Translations under genes and position numbers: made by a program | Notes under the pieces: generated by a model | The model's input: only the letters and a program-made list of their open reading frames with translations | Told to the model about the DNA's origin: nothing | The model's database searches: none | Origin: OLB7 sp966250335 | GTDB lineage: Bacteria; Bacteroidota; Ignavibacteria; OLB7 | Assembly (NCBI GenBank): GCA_966250335.1 | Contig: CBINGZ010000041.1 | Span: 1-53,667, forward strand | DNA: 53,667 nucleotides | Direction of reading: 5' to 3' | Shown: positions 11,201 to 19,169 of the stretch, piece by piece | Position numbering within the stretch: the stretch's first letter is position 1 | Layout: each line of letters begins with the position of its first letter

Positions 11201-12147
11201 GCCCGGAGGATCTTCTGATCTCCGACTTCCTGCTCGATGACCCGAACTCCGCCTTCACCGTCGTCGATCCTCCGATCGGAGGGATCGTCGCCCCCGGCGA
11301 GACTCTGCGCGTGACCGTCCGGTTCGTCCCCCCCTCCGATGGGACGTTCGGCGCCACCGCCCGCTTCTCCGTGCGCAGCCGCGACGGAATGAGCGACCTG
11401 GGAAGCCTTGCCGCGACGATCACCGGGACGGGCTGGAGTCTCGTGTCGAGCGCATATATCGAGAGGGGATATAGTGCTCTCCCGGGAAGGACTGTTCCGG
11501 TTCCCGTGACTCTGGAGGAGCCGATCGACGCCGCCGGCGCCGCCGAGCTGCTGATCGCGATCGACCATGATCCCGTGATGATGCGTCTGGTCTCGGTCTC
11601 TCCGGGACGGATGCTGAGCGGGGCGTGGCGGGCCGAGAAGGTCACGGAAGCGCGCGACAGGACGACGGTGCGGCTCTATTCCACCGACGGGTCGACCGTC
11701 CGCGGGAGGGGATCGCTGCTCGATCTCTCGCTCACCCTCTTCCTCGGCGACCGGACGGGAGCGGAACTGCCGTTCACGATCGAGCTTCCGGCGCATCCCT
11801 GCATCTCGATAGCGACGACCCCCGGCCGTCTCTCGATCGACTCGATCTGCGGGCTGAATCAGCGGCTGATCACGGTGAGCGCGGAGGGATATGCCCTGGA
11901 GGAGGCGCGCCCGAACCCCTTCAACCCGACCACGCGCATCGTCTGCTCGGTCGGGCTGGAGGGTCCCACGACAATTACGATCCATGATGTCGGGGGACGC
12001 GAGGTCGCCCGTCCTCTGGACGGCGTGCTGGCGGCGGGGGAGCACAGGATCACGTGGGATGCCTCGGAACAGCCTTCCGGGCTCTATTTCTGCCGTATGC
12101 GATCAGGGGGATGGACGGCGACACGTCCGCTGCTGCTTGTGAAGTAG
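8203..12147 (+). CDS. Giant secreted IgGFc-binding-like protein with T9SS tail, third paralogue
   Basis: 1314 aa, third copy of the same architecture. The ATG at 8203 begins a clean signal peptide (MKFLLLTALLASLGASGVAAQ) and follows AGGGAG (8187-8192) at 10 nt; an upstream in-frame TTG at 8194 is rejected. IgGFc-like motifs are kept (GRRFIIALPDT, 'GSEAYTPLPVEGWG', 'VVVIAAEDRTEVRIAPNS', 'GARITANRPIGVMSGNTRTP'), as are the ASH-like units, the cohesin-like domain, 'DSICGLNQRLI' and an NPFNPTT tail. It diverges from the other two mainly in the segment before the ASH units ('WSEGCDRAEVVARNLD') and in linkers. The function is probably adhesive or surface structural; the substrate is unknown. Confidence 0.85.
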   Translation: MKFLLLTALLASLGASGVAAQSVAPPIQGRRFIIALPDTTATYAPTAMRGSFPDDDAFLIFFASETTDVTVRSVADGATATVRVLPSSSAVLSIRDIVKGGIPLLDEVDRVSRKTFEIIADDPVVTYVYFFTASGSEAYTPLPVEGWGKEYLAATFSQTFVWDVDIFQAHEEGGVRPVTAPASVVVIAAEDRTEVRIAPNSATGELERILFLDAGEAYQIQTKQVSTSPGYPQPNLGGARITANRPIGVMSGNTRTPVEGSGIFKTPNAPWMNTLENVTAEWLWPTLQQGRTFALSRVARFPADLSDEIVRVYGLSEGYTHVTASTGESVDIRQGEFTDFHSAEATRNDYRPPEYRSPMVLTADKPVQAVLLTGPYSESKSTTSAYQERVTFSSATSTAVPHEFWHDFVRFHSPTRPSFLRHWVSVVADSGALLRLDGGPVTLKPFPSGPYAHALVEVDPGDHALESEGGLFTAIVYGNAAGTYAYRPLRTRKQEEHTKLGDGREGPQLLHPSQYYEIPGITYAYTAAAVVRSPLTVTWSEGCDRAEVVARNLDSMRHGPFSMTIDPTTDNIDVTIVREQGLRKSLVSYRIAFVPRNPDLDGRSSVTITGKDTSWVFPYTYSSRRLAIVPDSVNLTDVPKDVSAATRIVLTNTKTSPVVIRSIRLLHDFGNNGGFRITTLPPKGVIEGGESGSFTISFSGRKGGMTYTDSLLVETDCGPIYLPLRGTTTLENVPYPEITGHDWKSRRLTTADSCTKSGISFYDTVIFIRNIGARPFAVRSIELRGPDADAGYFLLDSSDPSSTVRPSTIVEPDGGKGVIHAQRVLFRPDAERRYTCVVKLTTEEGLVSESSLEGSGVEPHVTIAGYDFAPLLLGSTASVSGTAPVAAEPTTTLTVTGLRIVGRDAADFRFAPDFLDTLPTPSAPWVLAPGEVVRARVEFLPTTPGAKNASIEVVGDHSRCDDSTATLTGRVFRTTAGGAALAAATGCAGESADLTLLNDGPEDLLISDFLLDDPNSAFTVVDPPIGGIVAPGETLRVTVRFVPPSDGTFGATARFSVRSRDGMSDLGSLAATITGTGWSLVSSAYIERGYSALPGRTVPVPVTLEEPIDAAGAAELLIAIDHDPVMMRLVSVSPGRMLSGAWRAEKVTEARDRTTVRLYSTDGSTVRGRGSLLDLSLTLFLGDRTGAELPFTIELPAHPCISIATTPGRLSIDSICGLNQRLITVSAEGYALEEARPNPFNPTTRIVCSVGLEGPTTITIHDVGGREVARPLDGVLAAGEHRITWDASEQPSGLYFCRMRSGGWTATRPLLLVK

Positions 12148-12174
12148 GGGTGGATCGGTGATGAAGTGAACCTT

Positions 12175-12221
12175 CGGAGGGTCGTTCCGCGGCCCTCCGG
12201 GGGGCTTTCCGGGGTTTTGTT
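12175..12221 (+). terminator. Terminator after the giant-gene array
   Basis: A perfect 7-bp stem, CGGAGGG (12175-12181) with CCCTCCG (12193-12199), is followed 14 nt later by a T-rich stretch (GGTTTTGTTTC). It probably ends transcription of the three-gene array. Confidence 0.55.
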
Positions 12222-12505
12222 TCACCCCCAAGAAAACCTTCCGCCGTCATTTTATTAGTGTCGATTTCTTCTTAACATTGCCCCGGCGTAATCCGCGACC
12301 ACGGCTCTTCCCGCACGAATGCCGACAGTCCTCGACCGATGTGCGCCAGCACGATGCGTATAGCTCGAATTTCGTTGAACAGATTCCGTCACGAACAGAC
12401 AACGCTCTCGGGAGGGGGATCGTTCCCTCCGGCTCGACCGATGCAGGCTTTTCCCGAACGACTGCCCCTGGTTTCGAACTGTCGACCCGTAAGCGCCTTC
12501 TGCCT
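12222..12505 (+). other. Leader/promoter region before the PKD-protein gene
   Basis: The whole gap between genes is 358 bp (12148-12505). After the terminator comes an AT-rich patch around 12245-12275 (TTTTATTAGTG...TTCTTCTTAACATTG) in otherwise GC-rich DNA, the best candidate promoter. The remaining 230 bp are open in the reading frame of the next gene from a TTG at 12278, but the translation looks noncoding (no domain, no signal) and precedes a clear signal peptide. I see nothing else in it. Confidence 0.3.
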
Positions 12506-15500
12506 ATGAAGAGAATTCGCTACGAATCCCTACGGACGCTTATCATCGTCCTTATATCTCTCGTTCCGATGCTCCACTCGGCGTATGCCCAGAAGGAGTG
12601 GAACGTCTGGTATTTCGGCAACTATGCGGGAATCGATTTCAACGGCGGCGCCCCCGTGGCGCTTGCCGACGGCGCCATGCACCAGTGGGAAGGTTGCGCG
12701 TCGATAGCCGACAGCCGTACCGGAAGACTCCTCTTCTACACCGACGGCGATACCGTCTGGAACGCCCGTCACGTGCCGATGACGAACGGGACCGGTCTTC
12801 TGGGTCATATCAGTTCCACGCAGTCCGCCGCGATCATCCCGATGCCGGGTGACTCCAACCGCTACTACATCTTTACCGCCAGCGCCGGAGAATACGACGA
12901 CGGGGCGCATCCGAACCTCGGCATCCATTACTCGGTCGTCGACATGACGCTCGACGGCGGCCTTGGGGAGATCGTACGGAAGAACGTCCGGATCGCCGAG
13001 GGAACCACGGAGAAGATGGTTGCCGTGCGTCATGCCAACGGACGTGATTACTGGATCGTGGTCCACGGCTGGTGGAACAACACGTTCAAGTCGTTCCGTG
13101 TCTCCCGGTCGGGAGTGCATGTATCGGATCCGGTTGAATCGGCCGTCGGCGCCGCTCATCTGGGGAGTGAGTTCGGGCGGATCGGGGCGATGAAGGTCTC
13201 GCCGAACGGGCGGAAGCTGGCGCTTGCCGGATACGAGATGAATCTTGTGCAGCTGTTCGATTTCAACAATATCACCGGTGTCGTCTCCAGCCCGCTTCAG
13301 CTTCCCTCCGAAGTGTGGGAATACGGTGTCTGCTTCTCCCCCGACAACACGAAACTCTATATCACCACGGCCAGCGACCGCCGCAGCAATATCTACCAGT
13401 TCGATCTTTCCGCTCCCTCCGCGATCGCGATCATCGCGTCACGGACGCTTGTCGGCACCTTCCCGAACAAGCTCGGCGACCTGCAGCTCGGGCCCGACGG
13501 AAAGATCTACGTGGCGTGCGGGAACAGCAACTGGCTGGGGGTCATCAACAAGCCGAACGTAAAGGGAAGCGCCTGCGATTATGTGGAGCGCGGTCTCTTC
13601 CTCGATATTGAAAAGGGTCGAGAGCGATATTCCGTCTGGGGACTTCCCAACGTCATGTCGAGCGATCTGACGGCGATCGACTCCAGCGTGGTCCCTCCGC
13701 AGGCGATATTCGAGCCGAACAGAACGGCGATCTGCGCCGGTGAGGCTGTCGATTTCCATGATGCCTCCCTGGTGCGTCCTACCCGCTGGGAATGGTCCTT
13801 TCCGGGAGGAACCCCGTCGGCCTCGGCCGACCGGAACCCCTCCGGCATACGATACAACATGGCCGGCACCTACGTCGCCACCCTGGTCGCCTCCAGCGTC
13901 AACGGGGACGACACGGCGCGGATGACGATCACCGTCAACCCGCTCCCGACGGCGACGATCAACGGAGGGGCCACCGAGAGCCTCGATATCTGCGTCGGCG
14001 GTTCGGCGGTGCTGCGCGGCGAGGGAGGGGTGAACTACACCTGGTCGCCGAGCACCGGGCTGAGCTGCACCGACTGTGAATCCCCGATCGCCACCCCTTC
14101 CAGGACCACGACCTACACCCTGACGGCGACCAACTCGTTCGGATGCGTCGGGAGCGATCAGGTGACCGTGACCGTCAACGAGCCTCCGAAGGCCGATGCG
14201 GGAGCCGACGTCACCATCTGCCCGGGAGGGATCGCCTCGCTCCGCGCGAGCGGAGGGGTGAGCTACAGGTGGAAGGCGATGTCGGGACTCGACTGCTACG
14301 ACTGCGCCGAGCCGAAGGCGAACCCGACGACGACCACGACATACAGAGTGATCGTGACCAACGCGGCGGGATGCTCCGACAGCGATGAGGTCGTCGTGAC
14401 GGTGCGGGCAGCCTCCGTGACCGACGCCGGTCCCGACGTCACGATCTGCCCGACCGGCAGCACGGTTCTGGCCGCCGCCGACGCGCAGAGCTACTCCTGG
14501 AGTCCGGCCTACGGGCTGAGCTGCACCGACTGCCGCAATCCCGTGGCGACCCCCTCCGAGACGACCGTCTACACCGTCAGGGTGATCACGCGCGACGGCT
14601 GCCCGGCCGTCGATTCGGTGACCGTCAACGTCCGTCCGGTTCCGAAGGTCGATGCGGGCCCGCCGATCGAGCTCTGCGTGGGGGAGAAGGCGGTGCTCAA
14701 CGCCTCCGGCGGCGTCAGATACCTCTGGAGTCCGGCCGAGGGGCTGAGCTGCGTCGACTGCCCGACGCCGACCGCGAGCCCCGACAGAACGACCCTCTAC
14801 ACCGTGACGGTCTTCGACGCCAACGGCTGCGCCGGAGAGGACACGGTGACGGTGACGGTCAACCCCGCGCCGCGCGAGGTCAAGGCGCATATATCGCGAT
14901 CGTACGGAGTCTACCCCGGCACCCGACTCGATGTCCCCGTGATACTCGACGAGCCGCTCGATCTGGCACGCGTGGATGAGCTTGTCTTCTCGCTGCGATA
15001 TGATCCCGGCATGCTCCGCCTGCTCAACGGCACATCGGCCGACAGCGTCGGGTCGCTGACACGGGTGACGCTTCTGGGGGGATGGACCTCGACCGTGCTC
15101 GATTCGAGCAACGGCAGCTACCGGGTGCGCCTGAAGGCGCCGCCGGGGAAATTCATGGAAGGGGCCGGAAAACTGCTGCTGCTGAGCTTCAGGAGCTTTC
15201 TGGGAGGAAGCATTACATCGGAGCTGCCGTTCACGATCGATCTGGTCTCGGCCGGCTGCACGCGGGTGATCACCTCGCCGGGGCTCGCGCGGATCGATTC
15301 GGTCTGCGGGCTGAACCAGCGGCTGATCGTGGGAGGGCTGGCCGAGTACTCGCTCGCGCAGAACAACCCCAACCCCTTCAACCCGACCACGCAGCTCGCC
15401 TTCTCGCTCGGTCTCGACGGCTGGACCATCCTCACCATCCACGACGCCCAGGGGCGCGAGGTCGCGAAGCTGGTCGATCAATACCTGCAGCCGGGCGAAT

Positions 15501-15604
15501 ATTCGATCACCTGGGATGCGAGCGGCCATCCTTCGGGGCTCTATTACTACCGGGTGAGCTCGGGAGTGTGGAGTAAGACGGGGAGGATGATTCTGAGGAA
15601 GTAG
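12506..15604 (+). CDS. Secreted beta-propeller/PKD protein with four 4-Cys Ig-like repeats, cohesin-like domain and T9SS tail
   Basis: 1032 aa from the ATG at 12506, which starts a signal peptide ending SAYAQ; no clear Shine-Dalgarno. Residues of about 25-400 form a propeller typical of Bacteroidota surface proteins (NVWYFGNYAGIDFNGG near the N-terminus, 'SPNGRKLALAGYE', 'FSPDNTKLYIT', 'GPDGKIYVA'). A PKD domain follows ('WEWSFPGGTPSAS...MAGTYVATLVAS'). Four Ig-like repeats come next, each with the Cys pattern IC...GL(S/D)CxDC...GC. A cohesin-like domain, 'DSVCGLNQRLI' and NPFNPTTQL with a T9SS tail complete it. The last two modules are homologous to those of the three giants upstream, so it belongs to the same secretion and display set. 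A role in adhesion or gliding is plausible but not shown. Confidence 0.85.
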   Translation: MKRIRYESLRTLIIVLISLVPMLHSAYAQKEWNVWYFGNYAGIDFNGGAPVALADGAMHQWEGCASIADSRTGRLLFYTDGDTVWNARHVPMTNGTGLLGHISSTQSAAIIPMPGDSNRYYIFTASAGEYDDGAHPNLGIHYSVVDMTLDGGLGEIVRKNVRIAEGTTEKMVAVRHANGRDYWIVVHGWWNNTFKSFRVSRSGVHVSDPVESAVGAAHLGSEFGRIGAMKVSPNGRKLALAGYEMNLVQLFDFNNITGVVSSPLQLPSEVWEYGVCFSPDNTKLYITTASDRRSNIYQFDLSAPSAIAIIASRTLVGTFPNKLGDLQLGPDGKIYVACGNSNWLGVINKPNVKGSACDYVERGLFLDIEKGRERYSVWGLPNVMSSDLTAIDSSVVPPQAIFEPNRTAICAGEAVDFHDASLVRPTRWEWSFPGGTPSASADRNPSGIRYNMAGTYVATLVASSVNGDDTARMTITVNPLPTATINGGATESLDICVGGSAVLRGEGGVNYTWSPSTGLSCTDCESPIATPSRTTTYTLTATNSFGCVGSDQVTVTVNEPPKADAGADVTICPGGIASLRASGGVSYRWKAMSGLDCYDCAEPKANPTTTTTYRVIVTNAAGCSDSDEVVVTVRAASVTDAGPDVTICPTGSTVLAAADAQSYSWSPAYGLSCTDCRNPVATPSETTVYTVRVITRDGCPAVDSVTVNVRPVPKVDAGPPIELCVGEKAVLNASGGVRYLWSPAEGLSCVDCPTPTASPDRTTLYTVTVFDANGCAGEDTVTVTVNPAPREVKAHISRSYGVYPGTRLDVPVILDEPLDLARVDELVFSLRYDPGMLRLLNGTSADSVGSLTRVTLLGGWTSTVLDSSNGSYRVRLKAPPGKFMEGAGKLLLLSFRSFLGGSITSELPFTIDLVSAGCTRVITSPGLARIDSVCGLNQRLIVGGLAEYSLAQNNPNPFNPTTQLAFSLGLDGWTILTIHDAQGREVAKLVDQYLQPGEYSITWDASGHPSGLYYYRVSSGVWSKTGRMILRK

Positions 15605-15628
15605 AAGAGATCTCTTCATGGCAGATCT

Positions 15629-16483
15629 CTACACGCGTCGATCCCCCTCCGGTGGTCGGCGCGTTTCGTTGTGATGATCGGCTCCTCTCCCGCGCCCATG
15701 TTCGATCTCCCCCTCGATCCGCGCCAGCACTCCCTTCACCACGTCGCGGTGTTCCTCGGCGATGATCCCCTCCATCAGCCGCGCGGTTTCGCGGTAGAGG
15801 TCGAGCGCCCCCCTTCCCCGCTGCCAGGGAGTGTGCGGGGCGTCCGGAATCGTTTCGTATCCGGCTGCGATGCGGTGGGCATGGCTCCAGGCGGAGTCGA
15901 CGCCGGCCGCCTCCTGGACCTGGCGGAAGAGGCCGTTCTCGCTCCGGATCATGAGGCCGAGCCCGACCGCCACGGCGTCGGTCAGGCCAAGGTGGAGTCC
16001 GGCAAGGGCGTAGAGGATCGTCGATTCGTCCCGCGATACGAGTGCGCCCAGGATCTTGTGGCATTCCTCGGCGACGTGCATCAGTTGATAGCTCGCGTAT
16101 CCGTTCGCCTCCTCCTGAAGATCCTCCCACCGAAATTCTATCGCATCACGTTTCAGTTGCTCCACCGATCCGTCCCGGTCCAGAAGTATCGTCATCTGAG
16201 AGAGGCCGGGGGCGGCCCATATCGCCTTCTCCGGCCGGCGGAGCATATCGCGAAGCGTTTCCGTCGTGGTCGTCTTGATGCTTACCAGGCGATCCTCGAT
16301 ATATCGCAGGCGGTAACGCCCGGCGCGATCGGCCGGCTCGGTCGGGACGAAGAGATCGAGATCGACGTCGCTGAAGGGGCCTGCGTCGCCGCGCGCGTGG
16401 CTGCCGACCAGGGAGACCCCGATGATGCCGGGATGCGACAGCTCCCGGAGAACGGTTTCGATGAAGGAGGGGGGAAGAGACAT
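15629..16483 (-). CDS. Nucleotidyltransferase-domain protein
   Basis: 284 aa. The N-terminus carries the Pol-beta-type nucleotidyltransferase signature GSHARGDAGPFSDVDLDLF (about residues 26-44), with the metal-binding Asp-x-Asp in SDVDLD. The rest is mostly helical and resembles substrate-binding domains of aminoglycoside (kanamycin/streptomycin)-type nucleotidyltransferases. Such enzymes transfer AMP or another nucleotide to a small molecule or protein. The substrate cannot be read from the sequence, and antibiotic resistance should not be assumed. It lies downstream of mdh on the same strand but is separated by a terminator, and converges with the PKD gene 24 bp away. Confidence 0.7.
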   Translation of the reverse strand: MSLPPSFIETVLRELSHPGIIGVSLVGSHARGDAGPFSDVDLDLFVPTEPADRAGRYRLRYIEDRLVSIKTTTTETLRDMLRRPEKAIWAAPGLSQMTILLDRDGSVEQLKRDAIEFRWEDLQEEANGYASYQLMHVAEECHKILGALVSRDESTILYALAGLHLGLTDAVAVGLGLMIRSENGLFRQVQEAAGVDSAWSHAHRIAAGYETIPDAPHTPWQRGRGALDLYRETARLMEGIIAEEHRDVVKGVLARIEGEIEHGRGRGADHHNETRRPPEGDRRV

Positions 16484-16497
16484 ATCGGTGGGAAAAC

Positions 16498-16533
16498 GAG
16501 AACGGGGGACCGTCGCCGGCCCCCCGAGTTCTC
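16498..16533 (-). terminator. Terminator downstream of mdh
   Basis: GAGAAC (16498-16503) pairs with GTTCTC (16528-16533), and the inner G-run pairs with a C-run around a GC-rich loop. It lies between the mdh stop and the nucleotidyltransferase start, and the stem is symmetrical. Confidence 0.55.
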
Positions 16534-16558
16534 ATGCGGAAAGAATCGTTCCGGCGAC

Positions 16559-17548
16559 TTATGCGGTCATCAGGCCGCTGACCGCCTCGCGCTCCTCTTC
16601 GAGCTCGCGGAGCGACGTCGTGAACTTCTCGCGGCCGAACTCGTTGAGCTCGACACCCTCCACGATGCTCCAGGAGCCGTCGGCGGCCGTGCGGATCGGA
16701 TAGCCGACGATCAGCCCTTCCGGGGCGTCGTACTCGCCGTTCGAGACGACCGCCACCGAATGCCAGTCACCCTCGCGGGTCGGCGTGGTAAGCGAAACGA
16801 CCGTGTCGACGACGGCATTGGCGGCCGAGGCGGCCGAGCTGGCGCCGCGCGCCTCGATGATCGCCGCGCCGCGCTTCTGCACCGTGGAGATGAACTCTCC
16901 CTTGAGCCAGTCGTGGTCGGTGATGACCTCCGTGGCCGGGCGTCCGCCGATCTTCGCGTTGTAGAAGTCGGGGTACTGGGTGGAGGAGTGATTCCCCCAG
17001 ATCGTCATGTTCGAGACCTCGCGCACGGGAGCCCCCGACCTGGCGGCGAGCTGCGACATGGCGCGGTTCTGGTCCAGGCGGGTCATGGCGAAGAACCTGT
17101 TGTCCGGCACGTCCGGCGCGCTGTTCATGGCGATCAGCGCGTTGGTGTTGCACGGGTTGCCGACCACCAGCACGCGGACGTCGGAGGCCGCGTTGTCGTT
17201 GATGGCGCGTCCCTGCCCGGTGAAGATGCCGCCGTTGATGTTCAGCAGGTCGTTCCGCTCCATCCCCGCCTTGCGCGGCACGGAGCCGACCAGAAGCGCC
17301 CAGTTCACATCCTTGAACCCTTCGTCGATCGACGAGGTCTGCTTGATCTCACGCACCAGCGGGAACGCACAGTCGTCCAGCTCCATCACCACCCCTCCAA
17401 GGGCGTTCATCGTCTGCGGCAGCTCGATCAGGTTGAGCGAGACTTCGGTGTCAGGACCGAACATCTGTCCGGATGCGATACGAAACAGCAGTGCGTAGCC
17501 GATCTGACCTGCGGCTCCCGTCACGGCGACGCGAACATGGTTGCTCAT
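16559..17548 (-). CDS. mdh: Malate dehydrogenase
   Basis: 329 aa, normal length for the Thermus/actinobacterial type of NAD(P)-dependent malate dehydrogenase, which oxidises malate to oxaloacetate in the TCA cycle (cytoplasm). Seen: the nucleotide-binding GAAGQIG (residues 11-17); substrate-binding arginines in PRKAGMER (R92, R98); RLDQNRA with the catalytic Asp159; and the catalytic His187 in WGNHSST. 'GASSAASAANA' near the C-terminus is also family-typical. The ATG is preceded by GGAGAG on the minus strand. It appears monocistronic, with a terminator after it and 186 bp before it. Confidence 0.95.
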   Translation of the reverse strand: MSNHVRVAVTGAAGQIGYALLFRIASGQMFGPDTEVSLNLIELPQTMNALGGVVMELDDCAFPLVREIKQTSSIDEGFKDVNWALLVGSVPRKAGMERNDLLNINGGIFTGQGRAINDNAASDVRVLVVGNPCNTNALIAMNSAPDVPDNRFFAMTRLDQNRAMSQLAARSGAPVREVSNMTIWGNHSSTQYPDFYNAKIGGRPATEVITDHDWLKGEFISTVQKRGAAIIEARGASSAASAANAVVDTVVSLTTPTREGDWHSVAVVSNGEYDAPEGLIVGYPIRTAADGSWSIVEGVELNEFGREKFTTSLRELEEEREAVSGLMTA

Positions 17549-17734
17549 GTACTCTCCAGGTGGATATGAGATAAGATCCGTATGAGATACGTCTGTTCCG
17601 GGCCGGCCGGCCTCGATCCGGTCTATGCGGGCCGTGTCGTGCGGACTATCGGTCGGCGGGAAGGAGCCGAAATTACCGATTCCCCGGTTGAGGAGTCGCC
17701 CTTTTTCTTGTCGGTATGTTGCAGCCGAAGCGGG

Positions 17735-19114
17735 TCAGGCCCCGGTGAGAACGTAGAGCGGCGCCTCCGCCGGGCAGCCGAGCCGGAACGGGAACCAGTG
17801 CCCGACCCCCGCCGAAGTGTACAACTGCGACTCCCCGCGCCTGTAATGTCCCCAGATATAGTTGTTCGGCGTCATGCTCTCGATGATCCCCCGGCCGTTG
17901 AACCCCCACTGGATGCCGCCGTGGTAATGTCCGGAAAGGGTCAGCTCGATGCCGTTGCGCGCCGCCTCGTCCCATCCCTCCGGACGATGACTCATCACGA
18001 TATGGAACGCGTCGGAGGGGGCGCCGTCGAGCGTGGCGTCGACCGTGGTCCGGAGGAAGGCGTGCTTGTTCCGTTCGCTCCCCCTGCGGGCCGGGTCGTC
18101 GGTGCCGCCGATGAAGAGATCGCTTCCGTTGATCCGGATCGCCCTCCCCGCCTCCCGCAGCAGCGGGATCGGTCCGGCGTCGAAATGCCGCTGCACGCTC
18201 TCGATCCCCCGGTAATACTCATGGTTGCCGAGCGCGGCATAGGTGCCGTAGCGGGGACGGAGGGCGTGGATGATCCGAAGCGCGTCGGGGAGGCGGTGGA
18301 TCTCGTCGGAGACGTCGCCGGTAACGAGCACGATATCCGGTTTATGTCGCGCCGCGATCTCCATCGTCCGCTCGAGATCTTCCAGGAAGAAAAAGAGTCC
18401 GATATGAATGTCGCTCAGATGAAGGATCCGCAGCCCCTCCAGTCCGGCGGGGAGCCCGGCGTAGCGGAGCGGCACCACCGGGATCGTCGTATCGTTGTAC
18501 GAGGATATCACTCCCCAGCCCGCCATCGCGATCGTCGCCGCCGGGAGCGCCGCCGCTCCCTTCGTCAGCAGCGACCGGCGTCCCTGATCCACAGGCGCCT
18601 CCCGCCATGAGTGCTGCACGATCGGTTTGACCGGATGATGCGGATGGTGACGGTGATCGACGATGATATGCGGCGCGGCAACCTGCTGCGGGAGCGGCGC
18701 GGAGACCGATTCGGCAGCCTGCTGCTGAACCGGCGCGGGGACCGATCCGACGGCCGCGCGCTCTGTCGATGACCCCTTCCTCCCGCCGGAGAATTTCCAT
18801 GTCGCCCATCTTCCCAGACGTTCACCCGTCAGGAGCAGCCCGGTGATCGGGAGCGTGATCAGAAGCCCCATGCCGGCCACGACGACGATCATCGCGACGA
18901 CCGACAGAGGGACGGCGATCCACTCCCAGTCGAGCAGCTCGGCGCCGAACCAGAGAGCGACGAAGCCGAGCCCGACAAGCGGAACGCGCCAGAAGAGCCT
19001 GCGTACCGGCGGGATCGACCACCATTGACGATGCAGGCCCCAGAGGAGCAGAAGCGAGATCCCCCACGGTACGACGGTGAGGATGACGCAAAGAAGATAG
19101 AGATAGTAGTTCAC
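17735..19114 (-). CDS. Membrane-anchored calcineurin-like metallophosphoesterase
   Basis: 459 aa from the GTG at 19114, chosen because GAGGG lies 7 nt upstream and the product begins with a membrane segment (NYYLYLLCVILTVV). Three to four transmembrane helices are followed by a Pro/Ala/Gln/His-rich linker, a twin-Arg-like segment (RRSLLTKGAAALPAATIAMAGWG) and a full metallophosphoesterase domain: LSDIHIG, VTGDVSDE, LGNHEYY, MSHRPEG and LSGHYHGG. The catalytic part resembles YaeI/YkuE-type phosphodiesterases, for which lipid-linked substrates are known in related proteins; the substrate here is not readable. It lies 55 bp downstream of the PhoD-like gene on the same strand, so a two-gene phosphatase operon is likely. 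Confidence 0.8.
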   Translation of the reverse strand: MNYYLYLLCVILTVVPWGISLLLLWGLHRQWWSIPPVRRLFWRVPLVGLGFVALWFGAELLDWEWIAVPLSVVAMIVVVAGMGLLITLPITGLLLTGERLGRWATWKFSGGRKGSSTERAAVGSVPAPVQQQAAESVSAPLPQQVAAPHIIVDHRHHPHHPVKPIVQHSWREAPVDQGRRSLLTKGAAALPAATIAMAGWGVISSYNDTTIPVVPLRYAGLPAGLEGLRILHLSDIHIGLFFFLEDLERTMEIAARHKPDIVLVTGDVSDEIHRLPDALRIIHALRPRYGTYAALGNHEYYRGIESVQRHFDAGPIPLLREAGRAIRINGSDLFIGGTDDPARRGSERNKHAFLRTTVDATLDGAPSDAFHIVMSHRPEGWDEAARNGIELTLSGHYHGGIQWGFNGRGIIESMTPNNYIWGHYRRGESQLYTSAGVGHWFPFRLGCPAEAPLYVLTGA

Positions 19115-19169
19115 GGGGACGCCCTCTCTCGAAAACTGAGTATGACTATCGACTATCGTCCCGAACGGT

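Noticed and set aside
12278..12505. N-terminal extension of the PKD protein from a TTG at 12278
   Set aside because: The added residues look noncoding and would bury a clear signal peptide that starts at 12506.
13960..14872. Repeat spacing that could suggest a CRISPR-like array
   Set aside because: The repeats are protein-level Ig-like domains of about 75 residues, diverged at DNA level, inside a continuous reading frame.
15629..16483. Antibiotic-resistance nucleotidyltransferase
   Set aside because: Only the general nucleotidyltransferase motif is visible; no subfamily signature supports a resistance call.
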